A DNA stretch of 64,000 nucleotides from positions 1 through 64,000 of the forward strand of contig JAIYDA010000060.1 of the NCBI GenBank assembly GCA_027487735.1. Direction: 5' to 3'. The position numbers were made by a program, and so were the translations under genes. The DNA is from Planctomycetaceae bacterium. GTDB taxonomy: Bacteria; Planctomycetota; Phycisphaerae; Phycisphaerales; UBA1924. This document shows positions 29,654 to 36,061 of the stretch, in pieces; positions within the stretch are counted from its first letter, which is position 1, and every line of letters starts with the position of its first letter. Below the pieces are notes generated by a model, which was given only the letters and a program-made list of their open reading frames with translations, was not told the DNA's origin and made no database searches.

Positions 29654-30427
29654 TCACTTGGCCTGCAACCCCAACGCCTTCCGCAAGTTCAAAATCAGCT
29701 CCACCTGCCCGGTCGGCAAGTTCGTCGCCTGTGCGATCTCCACAGGCGTGAGCCCCGAGTCAGACAACCCATACACCTGCTGATGCACCGGGTTGGCATT
29801 CGCCACCACATGCATGCTCGCGGGCTTGGGGTCGACGAGACCCCGCACCATCGCCCCGCCCATCGCCCCGCCCGCTCCCAGGCCCGCACCAGTCGACGCT
29901 CCAACCGAAGGCCCAGCAACACCCCCACCCTTCCCCTTCACCGCAGGCTCGTGCTTGCTCTGCTGCTCAAGCTGTTCGATGCGCTCGTGCGCCGTGCGAA
30001 GCTGCCCGTGCATGCGCCGCACCTGCATCGCAAGTTCCGCCAGCGCCTGGTTCGTCGTCTGCGTCGCATACGACACGCCCACGCGATTCGCCGATCGCTC
30101 ATCCGCCGGATCAACAACCTTCGCCCCGCGCTTGCGCCGCCTTGCCTGCATCAACGTATAAACCATCAGCAGCACGCCCAGCAGCATGCACCCAATCGCC
30201 ACACTGGGCGACACCAGCATCGCCTTCGTCGGCAGCACACCGCTGCCCGTGCTACTCGAGCTCCCCGGCGCAACGACGCCGCCCGCCAACTCCGCACTGC
30301 TCTCCACCACTTGCATCGCAGGATTCACCTGCGCGTCCCCACTTGGCGCCACCTTCGGCGCAGCACCGCCCTCCCCGCCGCTCGAGGCTTCCTCCACCGA
30401 AGGTTGACTTTGCATCACACTGGGCAT
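29654..30427 (-). CDS. Hypothetical single-TM protein with C-terminal HTH-like segment
   Basis: TM ILL-type segment VAIGCMLLGVLLMVYTLM; C-term LSDSGLTPVEIAQATNLPTGQVELILNLRKALGL. Confidence 0.6.
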   Translation of the reverse strand: MPSVMQSQPSVEEASSGGEGGAAPKVAPSGDAQVNPAMQVVESSAELAGGVVAPGSSSSTGSGVLPTKAMLVSPSVAIGCMLLGVLLMVYTLMQARRRKRGAKVVDPADERSANRVGVSYATQTTNQALAELAMQVRRMHGQLRTAHERIEQLEQQSKHEPAVKGKGGGVAGPSVGASTGAGLGAGGAMGGAMVRGLVDPKPASMHVVANANPVHQQVYGLSDSGLTPVEIAQATNLPTGQVELILNLRKALGLQAK

Positions 30428-30442
30428 CCCTGCCAACTCCTC

Positions 30443-30489
30443 AGGCTCTCGTGTCTGGTTTCGGTGTCTGGTTTCGGTGTCAGGCTCTC
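30443..30489. repeat. Short tandem repeat (gtgtctggtttcg x2, plus partial) bracketed by aggctctc
   Basis: aggctctc-gtgtctggtttcg-gtgtctggtttcg-gtgtc-aggctctc read directly. Confidence 0.8.
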
Positions 30490-30638
30490 TCACTCAGGCG
30501 ATCCGGGCTCACAGAACGCTCCCGCTCTCCCGCCCCAAGCCGTCACCGCGCACCCAGCAGTACCATCGCATCGTGCAAAGGCCCACCAAGCACACCCAAC
30601 GCACCGCCCATGATAGCGAAGGCGAGCCCGCCCCGCGC

Positions 30639-31787
30639 ATGCACGCTGTCACTCGCGCCGCTCCGCCCGCGCCAGCACGTGCACCAACCCCCTCACCCGC
30701 CCGCTCACCCACGCACGCCCTCGAGCGCTCCATCGTCCTCTCCTGGCGCGCCCTCTCAGGCGGCTCGCGCACGCCCGACGCTTCCCGCCGCACACTCATC
30801 GCCTGTTCCGCGGGCGTCGACTCCAGCGCGCTCGCCCTCGCCCTCGCCTCGCTCGTCCGAGCACACAAGTCCAGACCCAGCCCCTTCGTCCTCGCCCACG
30901 TGCAGCACGATCTTCGCGAGCAGCACCTCGCCCAGGCCGACGCCGCACGCGCCCAGCACCTCGCCCAGCGCCTCGCACTCCCCTTCGCCCTCGCGCACGT
31001 CCACGTCCGCGCCCAGCAAGGCAACCCCGAGGCCCTCGCCCGCGCCGCCCGCTACCGCGCCCTCATCGCCCTCGCACGCGAGCACGCCTGCCCCTTCATC
31101 GCCACCGCCCACCAGGGTGACGACGCACTCGAGACCTTTCTCATGCGCGCCATGCGCGGCTCAGGCCCCCGAGGCCTCGCGGGCCTGCTCGCCTCGCGCC
31201 GCACCCAAGGCGCCACCATCATCCGCCCCATGCTCACCCTCTCGCGCGAGGACACACTCGCCATCTGCACCGCGCACGCATGGACCCCCGCCCTCGACCA
31301 CACCAACTTCCTGCCGAGCTCACTCCCTGGCCTCCCCGCAGACCCCCAAGCCCACGCAAGCGCCCCGCTCCGCACCCGCGTGCGTGCGTTGCTGCTGCCC
31401 ACGATCAAGGCCCTCTTCCCGCACGCCATCGCCAGCACCTCGCGCGTCAGCGCCGTGCAACACTCGCTCGCTCGCTCCCTGCAAGCAAGGTCCCGGCGCC
31501 TCGCGCAGCGCATCCACCAGCACGCCACCCCCGCCGCGCAAGGCCTCAGCTTTCCCAAGGCCCTGCTGCTGCGCCACGACGACGCCCTGCTGCACGAAAC
31601 CCTCCGCCGCCTCATCGCGCAGCACACCAAAGGCCAAGGCCTCGACACCCTCTCCACGCGTGCCACTCACCGCGCAATCACCCGCATCCGCTCCACCTCC
31701 CCCCACGCCTCGACCCTGCGCCTGGGCCCCGCAACCCTCCACATCACCCGCACCACCATCACCATCACCACCCGCGCCACCCCCTAA
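30639..31787 (+). CDS. tilS: tRNA(Ile)-lysidine synthase-like PP-loop ATPase
   Basis: PP-loop SAGVDSSALALAL; HVQHDLREQH; ARAARYRALIALAREHACPFIATAHQGDDALETFLMRAMRGSGPRGLAGL. Confidence 0.9.
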   Translation: MHAVTRAAPPAPARAPTPSPARSPTHALERSIVLSWRALSGGSRTPDASRRTLIACSAGVDSSALALALASLVRAHKSRPSPFVLAHVQHDLREQHLAQADAARAQHLAQRLALPFALAHVHVRAQQGNPEALARAARYRALIALAREHACPFIATAHQGDDALETFLMRAMRGSGPRGLAGLLASRRTQGATIIRPMLTLSREDTLAICTAHAWTPALDHTNFLPSSLPGLPADPQAHASAPLRTRVRALLLPTIKALFPHAIASTSRVSAVQHSLARSLQARSRRLAQRIHQHATPAAQGLSFPKALLLRHDDALLHETLRRLIAQHTKGQGLDTLSTRATHRAITRIRSTSPHASTLRLGPATLHITRTTITITTRATP

Positions 31788-31808
31788 GCCCACTTCGCCC
31801 CGCTGCCC

Positions 31809-31848
31809 GCTTTATCGCTTTATCGCTTTATCCTTTTATCGCTTTATC
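31809..31848. repeat. Octamer tandem repeat (gctttatc x5, one variant)
   Basis: gctttatc gctttatc gctttatc cttttatc gctttatc read directly. Confidence 0.9.
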
Positions 31849-31855
31849 ACTCCCC

Positions 31856-32671
31856 TCACCCTCTCGCCCTCACCACCTCCCGCGCCCTCCCCGCATCCAC
31901 CGGCGCATCCCACTTCCCGCCCACTTTGATATAGCTGCCCACAATCAGCGCATCCGCCCACTGCAAAAGCCCCTGCACCTGCCCGGGCGTCACGCCCGAA
32001 CCCACCAGCACGGGCAAGCTGCTCGCCTTCTTCGCCACCTCCACATCCAACGGGTCCGTCGCCTTGCCCGTCACCGTGCCCGTCACGATCACACCATCGG
32101 CGCAGAAAAACTGCGCCCCATGCACGATCTCCGCCAGGCTCGTGTCCGCCGTGATGCTGTGGCTCGCGTGCTTCTTCTGCACATCCGCAAACACCTGCAC
32201 CCGCTCCGCACCGATGCTCCGTCGGTACCGCAGCAAAGGCCCCGCCGCCGCATCCGCCAGCAGCCCCTCATCCGCCACGTGCGCAAACACAAAGTTCTCG
32301 CACCGCACAAACTGGCACCCCGTCACGTGCGCAATCGCCATCGCCTCCTGCTCACCCCGGCTGAGCACCTGCACCCCCACATGCACGCGCGATGGGCACA
32401 CATCCCGCACCGCCTGCACCAGCATCGTCATCGCGCTCAGCACCGCCGGATCATGCGGCGGGTTCACATAAGGCCTGTCGTGCATGTTCTCGACGATGAT
32501 GCCGTCATACCCCGCATCCACCAGCACCTTCGCCTCAGCGATCGCCTGCTCGCGCAGCTGCAGCACGCTCTGCTTGGCATGAGGCGTCCCAGGCAAAGCC
32601 CCCACATGCACCATGCCAATCAGCCCGCGCTGAAACAGCCCCGCCCCCGCGCCCGTCGTCGCCGCACCCAT
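31856..32671 (-). CDS. BtpA/SgcQ family protein
   Basis: LIGMVHVGALPGTPHAKQSV; GYDGIIVENMHDRPY; GVQVLSRGEQEAMAIAHVTGCQFVRCENFVFAHVADEGL; DGVIVTGTVTGKATD. Confidence 0.88.
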   Translation of the reverse strand: MGAATTGAGAGLFQRGLIGMVHVGALPGTPHAKQSVLQLREQAIAEAKVLVDAGYDGIIVENMHDRPYVNPPHDPAVLSAMTMLVQAVRDVCPSRVHVGVQVLSRGEQEAMAIAHVTGCQFVRCENFVFAHVADEGLLADAAAGPLLRYRRSIGAERVQVFADVQKKHASHSITADTSLAEIVHGAQFFCADGVIVTGTVTGKATDPLDVEVAKKASSLPVLVGSGVTPGQVQGLLQWADALIVGSYIKVGGKWDAPVDAGRAREVVRARG

Positions 32672-32715
32672 GCTCAATCTCCCTCTCACAAGCTGCCCAC
32701 CAAGCGACCTCAAAC

Positions 32716-32750
32716 CGAATGCCGAATCCCGAATGCCGAATGCCGAGTCC
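32716..32750. repeat. Heptamer tandem array (consensus cgaatgc, 5 units)
   Basis: cgaatgc cgaatcc cgaatgc cgaatgc cgagtcc read directly. Confidence 0.85.
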
Positions 32751-32763
32751 CCGCTCTCAGTCC

Positions 32764-33795
32764 TCATGCCAACGGATCCCGCCGATACAACTTCACCCCA
32801 TCCAGCGCCCACTGCTTCTCCGTAAAGCTCCCCTGCAAATCCAGCGCGTTCGCACGCTCAGGCCGTGCCGCCTGCAGCGCCATCGCCGTCTTCGCATCCA
32901 GGTTGTCGATCATCGACACCAGCAACGCCTCAGGCGTGCCCGGGTGCTTCGCCGCTCCAAACTCAGGCTGCCCGTGGTGGCTCAGGATGATGTGCTGCAG
33001 CACCGTGACAAACCCAGGCGGAAACCGCATGCTCTGCTCGCGCATCACCGCGTGGGCCCGATCCTGCAGCATGAGCGCCCCATCCACAATGTGCCCAATC
33101 AGCTCGCCCCGGTCGCTATACCCAAACGTGCGATCCCAGATCAGCTCGCGCGTCTTCCCCAGATCGTGCAAGAACAGCCCCAGCAGCACCAGGTCGCGAT
33201 TCATCCGCGGATACAAAGGCAAAATCCGATCCGCAACTTCCATCACGCTCAGCGTGTGCTCAAGCAGCCCACCAAGGAACGCATGGTGCATGCTCTTGGC
33301 AGCCGGGCAACGCTTGAACGCATCCATCAGATACTGATCCGCGAGATACGCCCCCGCCAGCGCCTTCGCCGCCGGGTGCACCAGCGTCGCCAGCAGCTCC
33401 TGCACGCGTGCAAACATCTCCTCGATGTTCCGCGTCGTGGTGGGCAGCAGGTCCGTCAGCTCATCGGGGCTGGGCTCGGCTGGCTCGATCAAGTGAATGA
33501 TGAACTGCAGCTCGCCCTGATAAGGCTGCGTCTCACCCTCGATGTACGCAAACCCCTCCGTCGGCAGCTTCCGAAACACCGCCTCCTCGATCGACCACAT
33601 CCGCCCGGGCACCTCGCCCGTCCGATCGCTGATGATGCACCGAAGATAAGGCTTGCCCTGCCTCGTCTGCCCCATCTGCGTGTTGCTGATCGCAAACACC
33701 CCCTTGACAAACTCGGGCGCACCAAGCTGCTCAATAAAGCGGCGTTCTTTGCCTTGGGTCTTTGCGGGCACGCTAACGGGCTTGGTGGAATCCAT
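32764..33795 (-). CDS. OB-fold plus HD-domain hydrolase, YhaM-like 3'-5' exoribonuclease
   Basis: N-term OB-like region; HD motif HHAFLGGLLEHTLSVMEVAD...LLGLFLHDLGKTREL; LSHHGQPEFGAAKHPGTPEALLVSMIDNLDAK. Confidence 0.82.
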   Translation of the reverse strand: MDSTKPVSVPAKTQGKERRFIEQLGAPEFVKGVFAISNTQMGQTRQGKPYLRCIISDRTGEVPGRMWSIEEAVFRKLPTEGFAYIEGETQPYQGELQFIIHLIEPAEPSPDELTDLLPTTTRNIEEMFARVQELLATLVHPAAKALAGAYLADQYLMDAFKRCPAAKSMHHAFLGGLLEHTLSVMEVADRILPLYPRMNRDLVLLGLFLHDLGKTRELIWDRTFGYSDRGELIGHIVDGALMLQDRAHAVMREQSMRFPPGFVTVLQHIILSHHGQPEFGAAKHPGTPEALLVSMIDNLDAKTAMALQAARPERANALDLQGSFTEKQWALDGVKLYRRDPLA

Positions 33796-33901
33796 GGCCC
33801 CAACTCTATTCTTCCCGCCCCTGCCGCGCACGCCCCGCACCACGCGAACAATCACCCCTTCCAACTCCCCGCGCTTCCTCGCGCTTGCAAAGGTTCCAAT
33901 C

Positions 33902-34285
33902 ATGCCCGACTTCTCGCTGCTTGAGTGCTTTCCCGCTCCCTCCGACACCCCCTTCGTCATCGAGCACATCGCCGAAGAGTTTACCAGCGTCTGCCCCAAG
34001 ACGGGCCACCCAGACTTCGGCGTCGTCACCCTCCTCTACGAGCCCGCCCCCTCTTCCGAAGGCGGAGTCTGCGTCGAGCTCAAGAGCTTCAAGCTCTATC
34101 TCCAGAGCTTCCGCAACGAAGGCATCTTCTACGAAGCCGTCACCAACCGCATCCGCGACGACCTCGCCAAGGCCATGAAGCCCCGCTGGCTGCTCATCAA
34201 AACCGACTGGAAAGGCCGCGGCGGCATCCGCAGCATCATCCGCGCCACCCAAGGCACCGTCCCCGCCCACTGGCTGCACGCCTAA
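33902..34285 (+). CDS. queF: NADPH-dependent 7-cyano-7-deazaguanine reductase
   Basis: EFTSVCPKTGHPDFG; CVELKSFKLYLQSFRNEGIFYEAVTNRIRDDL. Confidence 0.93.
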   Translation: MPDFSLLECFPAPSDTPFVIEHIAEEFTSVCPKTGHPDFGVVTLLYEPAPSSEGGVCVELKSFKLYLQSFRNEGIFYEAVTNRIRDDLAKAMKPRWLLIKTDWKGRGGIRSIIRATQGTVPAHWLHA

Positions 34286-34305
34286 CTCGCCCGCCCCGCC
34301 CCCCA

Positions 34306-35502
34306 ATGCTCCTCCGCAAACAACCCGCCGACTTCATCGTCCACGAACTCACCACCCCCACCTGGGAAGCCTGCCTCACGCCATCCGCCGGCCCCTTCGC
34401 CGTCTTCGAAGTTGCCAAATCCAGCCTCACCACGCCCGACGCCGCCAGCCACCTCGCGCGCACGCTGGGCGTCCGCGCCGGCGCGGTTGCCTACGCAGGC
34501 CTGAAGGACAAACACGCCCAAACCACGCAGTGCATGACCGTGCAAGACTGGGCCCCACCCAGCGATGGCCCGCGCACCTTCCCGCTTTCTGCGAGCAAGC
34601 CCGACAGCACCAACACCGCAACCTTGCTGGGCTTCGCCACCCGCGCAATCGCCCCCAAGGACATCGCCGCCAACCGCTTCACCATCACCATCCGCGACCT
34701 TGAGCGAAAGCACTACCAGCTCTTTCTCCAGCGCCTCCGCCTCCTCGCCCAAGGCTGCCACGAGCCCGACTCGCTCTGCTTTCCCAACTACTTCGGCGAC
34801 CAACGCTTCGGCAGCGCACGCCACGGCAAGGGCTTCGCAGGCGAGGCCCTGCTCAAGGGCGATTTCGAAACCGCGCTCCGCCTCACCATCGCCACACCCG
34901 ACCGCAAAGACACAGGCGTGCAGCGCACCTTCACGCGCACCTGCATCGCAAGCTGGGGCCAGTGGCAAGCCCTCGCCAAGTCCCTTCCGCGCACGCCCCA
35001 CCGCGCCGCGATCGAGCTGCTCGCCGCCTGCCCCCAGCCCCCCACGCAAGACGACTTCCGCCGCGCCTTCGCTGCCTTGCCCTACACCCTGCAAGAGCTG
35101 GTGCTCGATGCGCACCAGAGCTCCGCCTGGAACAACGCCCTCGCCGCCCTGCTGCGCACCACCCCGCCCGACGCAGCTTCAGCCGCCCCGCCCAACTCGC
35201 CCCCCCTCTCCCTCACCACAGACTTTGGCGAGCTCCTCTTCCCCGCGCCCATCCCCCAGCCCCTCCGCACCCGCGAGCTCGCCCTCCCCTTCGCCGACGC
35301 CGCCATCCCCAACCTCCGCCGCCCCACCTTCGCCACCGGCACGCGCCCCTGCTGCACCATCGCCCGCCACGTCGCCCTCTCCCCCGCCAGCAACGACACC
35401 CTCTGCACCCGCCCCAAGCCCCGCCTCGCCTGCACCCTGCGCTGCGAACTGCCCAGCGCAAGCTACGTGACCACCCTGCTGCGAGCGATGGGGCAGCACT
35501 AG
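34306..35502 (+). CDS. truD: tRNA pseudouridine(13) synthase TruD
   Basis: PADFIVHEL; VAYAGLKDKHAQTTQ; NRFTITIRDL; FPNYFGDQRFGSARHG. Confidence 0.92.
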   Translation: MLLRKQPADFIVHELTTPTWEACLTPSAGPFAVFEVAKSSLTTPDAASHLARTLGVRAGAVAYAGLKDKHAQTTQCMTVQDWAPPSDGPRTFPLSASKPDSTNTATLLGFATRAIAPKDIAANRFTITIRDLERKHYQLFLQRLRLLAQGCHEPDSLCFPNYFGDQRFGSARHGKGFAGEALLKGDFETALRLTIATPDRKDTGVQRTFTRTCIASWGQWQALAKSLPRTPHRAAIELLAACPQPPTQDDFRRAFAALPYTLQELVLDAHQSSAWNNALAALLRTTPPDAASAAPPNSPPLSLTTDFGELLFPAPIPQPLRTRELALPFADAAIPNLRRPTFATGTRPCCTIARHVALSPASNDTLCTRPKPRLACTLRCELPSASYVTTLLRAMGQH

Positions 35503-35548
35503 CAACGCTCGCCGCATCTCCTCACCACGCCCTCATCGAAACCCTCAC

Positions 35549-35929
35549 ATGCCCCACCCCGACGGCAAACCCTGCCTCGCCTGCGGCCGCTGGATCGACT
35601 GGCGAAAAAAGTGGGAGCGCGACTGGGACAACGTCAAGTTCTGCTCCGACGCGTGCCGCAAACACAAGCCAGGCCCGCTCGACGCCCAGCTCGAAGCCGC
35701 CATCCTTTCCCTGCTCGCCTCCCGCCCGCGCGGCTCAACCATCTGCCCCAGCGAAGCCGCCCGCCTCGTCGCCTCCCAGCAAGGGCTCGCGGAGTGGGAA
35801 CCCCTCATGCAACCCACCCGCTCCGCCGCGCGCCGCCTCGTCGCCCAAGGCCAAGCCCTCATCACCCAATCAGGCCGCGAGGTCGATCCCTCCACCGCCA
35901 AGGGCCCCATCCGCATCCGCAAGGCATAG
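35549..35929 (+). CDS. DUF2256 plus DUF3253-like domain protein
   Basis: GKPCLACGRWIDWRKKWERDWDNVKFCSDACR followed by LEAAILSLLASRPRGSTICPSEAARLV. Confidence 0.75.
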   Translation: MPHPDGKPCLACGRWIDWRKKWERDWDNVKFCSDACRKHKPGPLDAQLEAAILSLLASRPRGSTICPSEAARLVASQQGLAEWEPLMQPTRSAARRLVAQGQALITQSGREVDPSTAKGPIRIRKA

Positions 35930-36012
35930 CCGAGCACCACCCCCGCATGCTCCCAACTCGCGCTCGCGATACCACCGCGCCGATGCGATCGCACGCCGTG
36001 CTTCCCATCCCC

Positions 36013-36055
36013 CGAATGCCGAATGCCTAATGCCTAATCCCCAATCCCCAATGCC
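36013..36055. repeat. Heptamer tandem array (consensus CNAATSC, 6 units)
   Basis: cgaatgc cgaatgc ctaatgc ctaatcc ccaatcc ccaatgc read directly. Confidence 0.85.
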
Positions 36056-36061
36056 GCGCCT

